Both the position numbers and the translations under genes were made by a program. 33,501 nt of DNA from Planctomycetota bacterium (lineage in GTDB: Bacteria > Planctomycetota > UBA1135 > UBA2386): NCBI GenBank assembly GCA_016794485.1, contig JAEUHV010000289.1:1-33501 (forward strand), read 5' to 3'. Below are positions 23,419-30,805 of the stretch, piece by piece. Within the stretch, counting starts at the first letter, position 1, and the number at the start of each line of letters is the position of its first letter. The notes beneath the pieces are model-generated. The model was given only the letters and a program-made list of their open reading frames with translations, was not told the DNA's origin and ran no database searches.

Positions 23419-24399
23419 TCAGCGGCACGCGGCGAGTGCGCGCGCGACGTAGACCGGGGCCACCTTCTTGCGCCAGTAGACGTCCAGGTCGGTGTTGTCC
23501 ATCGTGCGCGCCGACTTCAGAGCCGCCGTGCCGGCGGCGGCGATTCCTTCGTCGGTGAGCGGCTTGCCGACCAGCAGCTTCTCGCTCTCGATCGCCGGGA
23601 TCGCGAACGAGCCAGCGCCGCCAAGCCGGATGTTGGCCTTGGTCACGACGCCACCCGCATCGGTCCAGACGCAGCAACCGACCCCGAGCACCGGGAAGTC
23701 GAACGTGTCGCGCCGCCGCAGCTTCAGGTAGCTGGCCTTCCAGCCGCGCGGGGCCGGCAGGATCAGCTTGGTCAGCAGTTCTTCCGGCTGCTTCGTCACG
23801 TACTGCATGCCGTCGTCGCGGTACAGGTCGCCCGCCTTGATCGTGCGCGTGCCGCCGGAACCGACCAGTTCGATCTCGGCCTCCATCGCACACACGATCG
23901 GCACCGAGTCCGAACTCTGCACCGCCCAGCAGCGCGGCGAACCGGGTGCGACCCAACAGATGTCGCCGCCGGTCTTCATGCAGAAGTCGATCGACTCGCG
24001 CCACTCGTGCGTCTGGTCGTAGTAGGTGCAGCGCGTGTCGAGCAGCAGGTTGCCGCCGATCGTGCCCATGTTGCGCAGCAAGGGCGTGCTGATCTCGCGC
24101 ACCGCGTGCGCGAACGCCGGGTAGTGCTGCTTCAGCGTCGGGTGGTGCTCGAGCAGCGACAACTTGACCATCGCGCCGATCGCAACGCGTCCGTCGGGCA
24201 GCACGTCGACCGAGTGCAGGCCGGGCACGTCCTGCAGCGAGATCACCTGCGTCGGCGTCTGGTGCCGGCGCTTCATGTTGGGGTAGAGGTCGGTGCCACC
24301 GGCGACGTACATCGCTTCCTTGCCGTGCGCCTTGCAGATCGCGACGGCTTCGGCGGCGGTCTTCGGCCGGTGGTAGGTGAACGTGGGCAATCGCAGCAT
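23419..24399 (-). CDS. Molybdenum hydroxylase FAD-binding subunit with 4-Cys insertion (4-hydroxybenzoyl-CoA reductase beta-like)
   Basis: A 326-residue flavin subunit of the xanthine oxidase family. FAD-binding motifs are YVAGGTDLYPNMK (residues 31-43) and TIGGNLLLDTRC (113-124). An insertion after the second motif carries four cysteines, C124, C140, C148 and C157 (spacings 16, 8 and 9), embedded in TYYDQTHEWRESIDFC, GGDICWVAPGSPRCW. Ordinary xanthine dehydrogenase flavin subunits lack this loop; as I recall, the beta subunit of 4-hydroxybenzoyl-CoA reductase has an extra [4Fe-4S] cluster bound by Cys122, 138, 146 and 155, the same spacing. Length also matches (about 324). The cluster is thought to tune the enzyme for reductive chemistry. 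The start ATG 24399 has an excellent Shine-Dalgarno sequence (GAGGAGA). Third gene of the hydroxylase operon. Confidence 0.93.
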   Translation of the reverse strand: MLRLPTFTYHRPKTAAEAVAICKAHGKEAMYVAGGTDLYPNMKRRHQTPTQVISLQDVPGLHSVDVLPDGRVAIGAMVKLSLLEHHPTLKQHYPAFAHAVREISTPLLRNMGTIGGNLLLDTRCTYYDQTHEWRESIDFCMKTGGDICWVAPGSPRCWAVQSSDSVPIVCAMEAEIELVGSGGTRTIKAGDLYRDDGMQYVTKQPEELLTKLILPAPRGWKASYLKLRRRDTFDFPVLGVGCCVWTDAGGVVTKANIRLGGAGSFAIPAIESEKLLVGKPLTDEGIAAAGTAALKSARTMDNTDLDVYWRKKVAPVYVARALAACR

Positions 24400-24404
24400 G
24401 GGTG

Positions 24405-24411
24405 TCTCCTC
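24405..24411 (-). promoter_or_regulatory. Shine-Dalgarno sequence GAGGAGA for the FAD subunit
   Basis: On the minus strand GAGGAGA lies 5 bases before ATG 24399, in the 17-base gap between the molybdopterin and FAD subunit genes. It contrasts with monocistronic genes in this window that lack such a site. Confidence 0.75.
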
Positions 24412-24416
24412 GTCTC

Positions 24417-26945
24417 CTACTTGGCGGCCTTCTTCTCGCGCTTGGGTTCGTTCCAGGCGGTGCCGTCACCACCCTGCCACGGCGTCTTGATCTTCAGCGA
24501 GTCGCCGAAGTCGACGGTCGGAACGCCGTCGGCGCCGAGGCTCGGGCCGTAGCGTTTGTCCTTCGCCTGCAGCGCCGCGAACACCTTCTCGAAGCTGCAC
24601 GGGATCTCGTCGACGCGCACGCCAACCGCGTCGAAGATCGCGTTGGCGACCGCCGGCATCATCGGCAGCAGCGGGCCCTGGCCGACCTCCTTGGCGCCGA
24701 ACGGGCCGTTCTTGTCCGGATCCTCGACGACGTAGGTCGTGACGGTCGGCATCTCGAGCGCCGAGGGGCTCTTGTACTCGAGCAGCGACGGGATCTTGTG
24801 CACGAACACGCGATGGCCTTTGTGGCTGCGGTCGCGGTAGGCCATCTCCTCCATCATCGCTTCGCCGAGGCCCATGTAGACCGAGCCCTCGATCTGCCCC
24901 ATCGCCACCGCGGCGTTGAGTGCTCTGCCGATGTCGTGCGCCATCCACACGTGCGGCACGCGGTAGACACCGGTTTCGGGATCGACTTCGACCTCGACGA
25001 CCGCCGCCGAGTACGAGTAGCTCGGGCTCGGCCCGACGCCACCACCGCGGAACTTCGCGGCCGTCGCCGGCGGCGTGTAGCTGCCGACCGTGCCGATCGT
25101 GCCGAACTTCGCCTCGGTGCAGACGACGGCCTCCTGGAAGGTCATGCCCTTCTTCGGATCCTCCGCGTCGAACACCTTCTCGTCGGCGAACACCAGGCGG
25201 TTGGCGGGCACGCCGAGCTTTTCGGCGACGCCCTTGGCGAGGATGTCGCGGGCGCGTTCGGCCGCTTGCATCGCCGCGTTGCCGGTCATGACCGTGACGC
25301 GCGAGCTGTACGACCCGAGGTCGACCGGTGTGAGGTCGGTGTCCGAGGTCACCACCTTGATGCCGAGCGGGTCGATGCCGAGCACCTCGCCGATGATCCA
25401 GCCGAGCACGCTGTCGCTGCCCTGGCCGATGTCGGTGCTGCCGCAGAACGCGGTGACGAGACCGCTGCGGTCGAGCTTGAGCTGCACACCGGAGTGCGGC
25501 AGGCCGTTCCAGTAGATCGGCAGGCCGGCCCCCGACAGGTAGCTGCTGCACGCGAGCCCGAGCCCGCGGATGCGGCCATCGGCGGTGCGCTCCTTCTTGC
25601 CGCGGCGCTCCTTCCAGCGCGAACCCGCGACGACCTTCTCGATGCAGGTGCCGAGCCCCATCGAGCCGATGCGCAGGAAGTTCGCGGTCAGCGAATCGCG
25701 CGGCGCCAGGTTGTCGAGGCGGATGCGGGCCGGGTCGAGGCCCAGGTCGCAGGCGATCTTGTCGAGCTGCACCTCGAGGGCGAACCGCGGCTGCGGCGTG
25801 CCGTGGCCGCGCTTGGGCCCGCACGGCGCCTTGTTGGTGAAGAACCGCGCGCCGCGGAAGTGGTAGTTCTCGACCGCGTAGGTCACCGTCTGCAGCGCCC
25901 CCGTGTAGAAGGTGCTCGCGGTGCCATAGCTGCCGTACGCGCCGCCATCGAGGTAGCTGTGGAAGTCCAGCGCCGTGATGCGGCCCGTCTTGGTGACGCC
26001 GACCTTGCTGCGCATCAGCACCGGGTGGCGACCGCGGTGGCACCAGAACACTTCCTCGCGCGTCAGCGCGATCTTCACCGGCCGGCCGGTGAGCATCGAC
26101 ATCTTCGCGGCGCAGATCTCGTGGTTGAACGGGTCGCTCTTGCCGCCGAAGCCGCCGCCGTTCTGGATCGCGACGACGCGGATGTGGTGCGCCGGCAGCG
26201 GCGCCAGCACGCGCGCCAGGGCCCGGTGCAGGTAGTGCGGCGTCTGCGTGCTCGACCAGACGGTCAGCTTGCCGTCCTTGTCGAAGTGGGCCAACGTCGC
26301 GTGCTGCTCCATCGGCAGGTGCGTGTTGCCCTCGAAGAAGAACGTGTCCTCGCGCACGTGCTCGGCTTTCTGGAAGCCGGCGGCGAGGTCGCCGAACTCG
26401 AGGTTCTCGAGGCGGTGGATGTTGCCGCGCACGCCGTAGTCGTGCAGGCGCGGCTCGGGATGGTCGGCCGCCTCGTGCACACCGCCGATCGTGCGCCGTT
26501 CGCGGTATTGCACGTCGACCAGGCGACACGCGTCCCACGCGGCCTCCTCCTCGGTCGCGGCGATCGCGACGACCGGATCGCCGACGAAGCGCACCAGGTC
26601 CTGGCACAGCGCGTGCTCGTCCTGGCTCACGGGCAGGATGCCGAACGGGATCGGCATGTCCTTGCCGGTCAGGACGCCCTTCACGCCCGGCAGCGCCGCC
26701 GCCTTCGCCGTGTCGATCGACACGATCTCGGCGTGCGCGCGGGTGCTGCGCAGCAGCTTCATGTGCAGCATGCGCGGCATGCTCAGGTCGTCGGCGAACT
26801 TGGTCAGGCCGCTGACCTTGCTGCGGGCGTCGACCTTGCGGATCGGCTTGCCGATGTGCTTCAGGTCTTCCTTCTTCGCGTCGTGGTGCCACGGCGCGTC
26901 GCTCTTGGCCTGCGGCGAACGGGCGCTCGGATCGTCAAGAACCAT
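24417..26945 (-). CDS. Molybdenum hydroxylase molybdopterin-binding catalytic subunit (4-hydroxybenzoyl-CoA reductase alpha-like)
   Basis: The 842-residue catalytic subunit of a xanthine oxidase-family enzyme binding molybdenum with a pterin cofactor. Motifs in order: KPIRKVDARSKVSGLTKFADD at the N-terminus, IQNGGGFGGKSDPF (cofactor-binding Gly loop), PCGPKRGHGTPQPRFALE, STDIGQGSDSVLGWI, SYSSRVTVMTGNAAMQAA, and the catalytic GPFGAKEVGQGPLLP containing E753, the base that activates the substrate site. It resembles the alpha subunit of 4-hydroxybenzoyl-CoA reductase (about 769 residues), particularly in the RGHGTPQPRF stretch. It is longer at both ends: a 30-residue polar N-terminal head and a C-terminal basic tail (PKREKKAAK). 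ATG 26945 overlaps the stop of the small subunit by 11 bases and is preceded by a strong Shine-Dalgarno sequence (AAGGAG, 7 bases). Substrate unknown; no aromatic-degradation genes are beside it. Confidence 0.92.
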   Translation of the reverse strand: MVLDDPSARSPQAKSDAPWHHDAKKEDLKHIGKPIRKVDARSKVSGLTKFADDLSMPRMLHMKLLRSTRAHAEIVSIDTAKAAALPGVKGVLTGKDMPIPFGILPVSQDEHALCQDLVRFVGDPVVAIAATEEEAAWDACRLVDVQYRERRTIGGVHEAADHPEPRLHDYGVRGNIHRLENLEFGDLAAGFQKAEHVREDTFFFEGNTHLPMEQHATLAHFDKDGKLTVWSSTQTPHYLHRALARVLAPLPAHHIRVVAIQNGGGFGGKSDPFNHEICAAKMSMLTGRPVKIALTREEVFWCHRGRHPVLMRSKVGVTKTGRITALDFHSYLDGGAYGSYGTASTFYTGALQTVTYAVENYHFRGARFFTNKAPCGPKRGHGTPQPRFALEVQLDKIACDLGLDPARIRLDNLAPRDSLTANFLRIGSMGLGTCIEKVVAGSRWKERRGKKERTADGRIRGLGLACSSYLSGAGLPIYWNGLPHSGVQLKLDRSGLVTAFCGSTDIGQGSDSVLGWIIGEVLGIDPLGIKVVTSDTDLTPVDLGSYSSRVTVMTGNAAMQAAERARDILAKGVAEKLGVPANRLVFADEKVFDAEDPKKGMTFQEAVVCTEAKFGTIGTVGSYTPPATAAKFRGGGVGPSPSYSYSAAVVEVEVDPETGVYRVPHVWMAHDIGRALNAAVAMGQIEGSVYMGLGEAMMEEMAYRDRSHKGHRVFVHKIPSLLEYKSPSALEMPTVTTYVVEDPDKNGPFGAKEVGQGPLLPMMPAVANAIFDAVGVRVDEIPCSFEKVFAALQAKDKRYGPSLGADGVPTVDFGDSLKIKTPWQGGDGTAWNEPKREKKAAK

Positions 26946-27456
26946 GGATCGACTCCTTGCTCGGCTGGGCCTTCTCGCCGCGCATGCGCGCCGCCGCCAG
27001 TTCGACGGCCTCGAAGATCTTCAGGTAGCCGGTGCAGCGGCACAGGTTGCCCGCCAGCGCCTGCTTGATCTCGTCGCGCGTCGGCGACTTGTTGCAGCTC
27101 AGCAGCGCGTCGGCCGCCATCAGCACGCCCGGCGTGCAGTAGCCGCACTGCGCCGCGCCAAGATCGGCGAAGCAGTGCTGCAGCGGCGTCAGTTCGCTGC
27201 CCTTGGCCAACCCCTCGACCGTGCGCACGTCCTTGCCGACCGCGTCGACCGCGAGACTCAGGCAGCTGAGGATCGGGGTGCCGTCGACCTGCACGGTGCA
27301 CGCGCCGCATTCGCCGAGTTCGCAGCCGTGTTTGGTGCCGGTCAGGTTCATCTCCTCGCGGAGCACCTCCAGCAGGGTCTTGTGCGGCGCGAACGCCACC
27401 TCGTGCGGCTCGCCGTTCACCAGGAACGTCGCCAGCACCTTCTTTACGTCGGTCAT
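26935..27456 (-). CDS. Molybdenum hydroxylase [2Fe-2S] subunit
   Basis: The 173-residue iron-sulfur subunit of the same complex. Two clusters are fully specified: a plant ferredoxin-like N-terminal one (C45, C50, C53 and C65, in HGCELGECGACTVQVDGTPILSC) and a C-terminal helical one (C104, C107, C139 and C141, in QCGYCTPG and LCRCTGY). In related enzymes these pass electrons between the FAD subunit or an external carrier and the molybdenum site. Slightly longer than typical (about 160) owing to a polar tail (GEKAQPSKESIHGS). It starts the operon: small subunit, then catalytic subunit (11-base overlap), then FAD subunit. No maturation gene (XdhC/CoxI-like) is visible alongside. A TATCGT box lies 11 bases before ATG 27456. 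Confidence 0.95.
   Translation of the reverse strand: MTDVKKVLATFLVNGEPHEVAFAPHKTLLEVLREEMNLTGTKHGCELGECGACTVQVDGTPILSCLSLAVDAVGKDVRTVEGLAKGSELTPLQHCFADLGAAQCGYCTPGVLMAADALLSCNKSPTRDEIKQALAGNLCRCTGYLKIFEAVELAAARMRGEKAQPSKESIHGS
26953..26958 (-). promoter_or_regulatory. Shine-Dalgarno sequence AAGGAG for the catalytic subunit
   Basis: On the minus strand AAGGAG sits 7 bases before ATG 26945, inside the 3' end of the small-subunit gene. Together with the 11-base overlap it indicates translational coupling. Confidence 0.75.
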
Positions 27457-27467
27457 AGGGGGCGAGA

Positions 27468-27473
27468 ACGATA
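27468..27473 (-). promoter_or_regulatory. Candidate -10 box (TATCGT) for the hydroxylase operon
   Basis: On the minus strand TATCGT lies 11 bases before ATG 27456, so the operon mRNA would have a leader of only a few bases. Its -35 is not clear. Confidence 0.35.
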
Positions 27474-27519
27474 GCTAGGGCAGCGGGGCGGCGGAAGCTC
27501 GGGACCTGGGGAAGGCGAC

Positions 27520-27540
27520 CCAGGCGCCTCCATCGCCTGG
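27520..27540. promoter_or_regulatory. Inverted repeat in the divergent gap of the hydroxylase operon
   Basis: CCAGGCG (27520-27526) and CGCCTGG (27534-27540) are perfect 7-bp arms separated by 7 bases. It lies about 50-60 bases upstream of the hydroxylase operon and a similar distance upstream of the divergent 27592 gene, a position suited to an operator. The arms are short and GC-rich, so chance is possible. No regulator gene is adjacent. Confidence 0.35.
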
Positions 27541-27591
27541 ACAAGCCGCACGTCGGCCCGGAGACTGCGGCGGGAACGCCCTTCGGATCGC

Positions 27592-28341
27592 ATGCAGGAC
27601 GGCACACCCAACCTTCCGCCTCGGCGCACGTCATGGCGGGCGCGCCTTCTGCGCGCCCTCTTCCCCGTGCTGGCCCTCGCGCTCGTGCAACCGTCGTGCT
27701 TCACGATAGCGACCTGGGAAGACCGCCGGCCGCGGCCGGTCGCCGCGCGGGTCGACGCAACCGACCTCGTCGCGCACCGCGTGCCTGACGAGAGCGGCGA
27801 CTTCTGCGTCCAGCTGCCCAGTGCGGCGATGGCTCACTTCGCGGCTCGTGAACCACGGCTCGACACGAACGCCGCGTGGCTGCGAGTGGCTCCCGAGGCC
27901 CACGCGGCCACGGTCGCCGTGCTGGCGGGCGTTGCCGGGGCCCGCGGGTTCAGTTGGTTCGAGACGCACACCGGCGAGCGGTATCTCATGCACCCGATCA
28001 CCCTGGTGCTCGACGAGGATTCGGACGGCAGCACGCGGTGGCGCCTGCGGAGCCGTTTGCGCATGAGCGATCCTGGCTACGACTCGCTGTCGCGGCTGCC
28101 GGGCTTCACCAAGCACACGCTGCTCTACACGTGGTACGAGTTCGACGTGCCGTGCACCGTTGTTTCCATGCTCGAACGGCCGGCAGAACTCGCCGAACCG
28201 ATGCAAACGGTCGCCGTGCTGCACCTGCTGCCGACCACCCAACACCACCAGACCCTGGCTCGCATCCTGTGGACCCCCGTCGCCATCGCCGGCGACGCGC
28301 TCTGCGCGCCGTGGGAACTGGTGTGGTGGCTGACGCCCTGA
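27592..28341 (+). CDS. Predicted lipoprotein-like protein of unknown function
   Basis: A 249-residue protein. A basic head (MQDGTPNLPPRRTSWRARLLRAL) precedes a hydrophobic helix ending LALALVQPSC; the Cys at residue 36 is in a poor lipobox (QPSC), so either a lipoprotein or an uncleaved anchor. The body is a beta-rich domain without motifs I can name. Its C-terminus, ILWTPVAIAGDALCAPWELVWWL, resembles the 'TP...xGDAxxxP' end of YceK/YidQ-type small lipoproteins (DUF1375-like), a weak similarity. It diverges from the hydroxylase operon across 135 bases and converges with the broken secreted gene, 10 bases apart. No Shine-Dalgarno sequence is apparent, and the start at ATG 27592 is the first in frame. 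No function is assigned. Confidence 0.7.
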   Translation: MQDGTPNLPPRRTSWRARLLRALFPVLALALVQPSCFTIATWEDRRPRPVAARVDATDLVAHRVPDESGDFCVQLPSAAMAHFAAREPRLDTNAAWLRVAPEAHAATVAVLAGVAGARGFSWFETHTGERYLMHPITLVLDEDSDGSTRWRLRSRLRMSDPGYDSLSRLPGFTKHTLLYTWYEFDVPCTVVSMLERPAELAEPMQTVAVLHLLPTTQHHQTLARILWTPVAIAGDALCAPWELVWWLTP

Positions 28342-28351
28342 TCTGGAATGG

Positions 28352-29429
28352 TCAGTTGCCGATGACGCCGACGCCGCCGTTCGAGAACGCGAAGCCGAAG
28401 CCGTTCGCGGCCGGGTCGTAGACCGCGTACTGGTTGTAGAAGGGCACGCCGAGCAGCGCGAAGTTGACCGGCACCAGCACGTCGGTGGAGCCGCGCCCCG
28501 CGCCATCGGTGAGCACCACCTCGCCGGCATCGAACGCCGCCAACAGCGAGCAACCCGGCGCGCCGATCGAACCCAGGGCCAGCGGCAACGGGGCCCCGTT
28601 CCAGGTCGCGTTCGACAACCCGGTCAGCAGCAGCGCGACCGAGTTCGCCTTCGCCTGCCGCAACTCGATCGGCACGTTGTTGCCGAACTGCGGTGCGTCG
28701 GTGCCCGCCAGGATCGGCACCGCAGTGTTGGTCTGGTCGAAGAACTTCATCACGTAGCCGTACGCGAAGCCATCGAGCGAACCCGTCGCCGACGTCGCCG
28801 AGCCGTAGACGCGCGCCGTGCTCGGGCTCCAGCCGCAATCGAACACGTAGGTGAACGACGGCCCGAGCTGGCTGCCGCGCATCACGAAACTCGATCAGGA
28901 GATTGCGGCCCGGCTGAGGCACCCACGCGAACGTGTTGTTCCACGGAATCACGACCTGGAACTCCAGCGGGTTCGTCGCCGGCGGGTTGTTCTGGTCGGG
29001 GAACTCGACGTTCTGGCGCGGCAGCACGTTCACCGGCGCGCCGCTGTCGAAGTTGGCGGCGAAGCTCGCACCGATCGTCGCCGGCGTCTTGGTCGTGTAG
29101 CCGACGTGGATCTCGAGGTCGACGAGCCCGCCCGGGATCTGCTGGTAGATCGAGTTGTCCCACCGCAACGCGACGCCATTCATCGTGAACGCGGTCGGGA
29201 ACTCGGTGCCGACGAACACCTGCTGGTAGCGCTGCGACTGGCCATAGAAGCCCATCGCGTTGTTGCTCGGCATGAACGTGGTCGCGAACGACGCGGGAGC
29301 GACGTCGCCGACCCCCATGCCGATGCCGGTGCCGGAACAACCGACGCCGAACGAGTCGTAGGTGGCTTCCTGCGCCACCAAGAGGCTGGTGAACGGAACG
29401 ACGCAAAGGACAAGGCGGAGGGGATGCAT
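28352..29429 (-). pseudogene. Secreted protein with C-terminal GAPGC domain, frameshifted
   Basis: The N-terminal part (MHPLRLVLCVVPFTSLLVAQ, a signal peptide) starts at ATG 29429, with a Shine-Dalgarno GAGG 5 bases before it. It runs in one frame to about 28887. There the reading QPGRNLLIEF continues correctly only in the next frame, as VMRGSQLGPSFTYVFDCGWSPSTARV, down to the stop at 28352. The minus strand reads GAGTTTCGTGATG; deleting one T of the TTT (28887-28889) gives an unbroken 358-residue protein, and total length 1078 is one base more than a multiple of three. So this is a single-base insertion, either sequencing error or a real pseudogene. The N-terminal GVGCSGTGIGMGVGD and C-terminal GSIGAPGCSLL..GRGSTDVLVPVNFALLGVPF motifs are shared with other secreted proteins of this lineage and with the repeat protein's C-terminus. 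Confidence 0.8.
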
Positions 29430-29572
29430 GGAGGCCTCGGAAAGGAGCCGCGTGTGTGCAAAGGCACGTGCCGTTGCCCGGCCGCCGTGGCGTTGACCCG
29501 GGACCGTGCATTCCTTGCACACCGCGTGCATTCCCTACGCAGCCCACGCCAATTCGGCCCCAGCAATCGTCG
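29430..29572 (-). other. Upstream region with direct repeats before the broken secreted gene
   Basis: This 143-base gap holds two perfect direct copies of GGAATGCACG on the minus strand (29505-29514 and 29525-29534), 20 bases apart centre to centre, about two helical turns. The nearer copy also belongs to an inverted repeat GTGCA-TTCCT-TGCAC (29506-29520), and a 10-bp palindrome GGCACGTGCC lies at 29463-29472. These could be operator sites for the frameshifted gene. No gene is seen here. Confidence 0.35.
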
Positions 29573-30592
29573 TCACTTGGGCCCGAGTTCGTAGCGCGCA
29601 CGACGGTCGTCGAGCCGCAGGCGATCGCGGTGCGCAGCCACCCACGCCGCCGAGCATTCGGCCCCGGCGGGCAACACGCGCGCGAGCTGGCTGCGGCCCG
29701 CCGCCACCCATTCGGCGTCCGGATGGGCGAGCATGGCAACCAACAGTTCGAGGTCGCACCACGGCGCCTCGAACCCGGCCAGGTCGCGGCGCAGGCAGTC
29801 GATCGCGCGGCGCAAGCGGGAACGCGTCGCGTCGTCGGGCGCCGGCCAGGCCTGCAGGATCGGCATCGCCGACAGGCCGAGTTCGCGCAGCGCTTCGAGT
29901 TCGCGCGACGACCCGCCCGGTGCGAGCCACGCCCGCACCGCCGCCTCGGCTGCCGCTCGCTCGCGTTCACCTCGCTCGGGGTGCCAGTGCAGCGCGCGGC
30001 GGAATCGGAGCTGGGCCTCGATGGTCCACGGGGCTACGCCGGGTTCATCCGACCATCGTTCGTCGGTCGCGCCCGGCGCGGCCCCGACCATCATCGCCAA
30101 CGGCAGCCAGAGCAGTCCCTGCTGCAGACCACGGTCGCCGCCGACGATCGCCCGCAGCAGCCCGGCCGATCCAGTCGCGGGGTCGGACCAGACGCCACCA
30201 CCGTCCCCCTTCGCCAGGCGCCGCAACACCAGCCCGTCGGGCGCGTGGAAGACGAGATCGTCTTCGAGCGAGCTCGACAGCAGGAAGCCGTTGCCCGTGC
30301 TCGGCACGTGCAGCGACATGTGGAAGTGCGCCGTCGTGTCCCACGTGCGCTCGAAGCGGCCGAGTTCGTGCTTGCTGCCGTCCGGCTCGAGGCGCCAGGT
30401 CGTGAACTCGAACGCGTACGGGCCGTGCACCATGCCCCCGGTGCCGAGGGTCGAGCGGGCCGCCACCTGGAACCGCCCGTCGGCGCTGGTCGCCGCGCAG
30501 TCCTGGGCGCCGCAACAACACTGCGTTGACGCGGGCCGCTGCAGTCCGAGGGTGAAGGCGAGAACGAACCAGGCAACGGTCGACCAGGACAT
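29573..30592 (-). CDS. Secreted protein of unknown function with Cys cluster after the signal peptide
   Basis: A 339-residue protein starting at ATG 30592 with a signal peptide MSWSTVAWFVLAFTLGLQRPASTQ. A cysteine cluster follows at once (QCCCGAQDC), reminiscent of a metal or redox site or of a lipid-anchored Cys, but no known motif. Residues about 45-140 are beta-rich (GRFQVAARSTLGTGGMVHGPYAFEFTTWRLEPD, FLLSSSLEDDLVFHAPDGLVL) like a beta-sandwich. The C-terminal half is alpha-helical with charged repeats (LEALRELGLSAMPILQAW, RRAIDCLRRDLAGFEAPWCDLELLVAMLAHPDAEWVAAGRSQLARVL), perhaps HEAT-like helices. I do not recognise the protein. It diverges from the 30806 gene across 213 bases. Confidence 0.7.
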   Translation of the reverse strand: MSWSTVAWFVLAFTLGLQRPASTQCCCGAQDCAATSADGRFQVAARSTLGTGGMVHGPYAFEFTTWRLEPDGSKHELGRFERTWDTTAHFHMSLHVPSTGNGFLLSSSLEDDLVFHAPDGLVLRRLAKGDGGGVWSDPATGSAGLLRAIVGGDRGLQQGLLWLPLAMMVGAAPGATDERWSDEPGVAPWTIEAQLRFRRALHWHPERGERERAAAEAAVRAWLAPGGSSRELEALRELGLSAMPILQAWPAPDDATRSRLRRAIDCLRRDLAGFEAPWCDLELLVAMLAHPDAEWVAAGRSQLARVLPAGAECSAAWVAAHRDRLRLDDRRARYELGPK

Positions 30593-30805
30593 GCCGGAGA
30601 GATCCCGCGAGCACCTCGGCCTTACACGATCGCCCCGCACGATTGTCGTGCTGGCAGGACAACCGACCCGACCATTGCCGGGAGGAACGACGCGCGGAGC
30701 ACGCCGCGGCGGCTGGGCGGCCGTCGATTGCCCGCAATCGCCCGGGTTCCGGGCCCTGGAAGGCAATGGGCGCAAGGCACTCCGTTTGCTTCGGGCGGCG
30801 CCGCC
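30593..30805. other. Divergent intergenic region with two small inverted repeats
   Basis: This 213-base gap lies between two divergently oriented secreted-protein genes. It holds GCACGA-TTG-TCGTGC (30637-30651) and CGATTG-CCCG-CAATCG (30725-30740), both perfect. They may be operators for one or both genes or hairpins in the leader of the plus-strand gene. No gene or promoter of better quality is seen. Confidence 0.35.
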
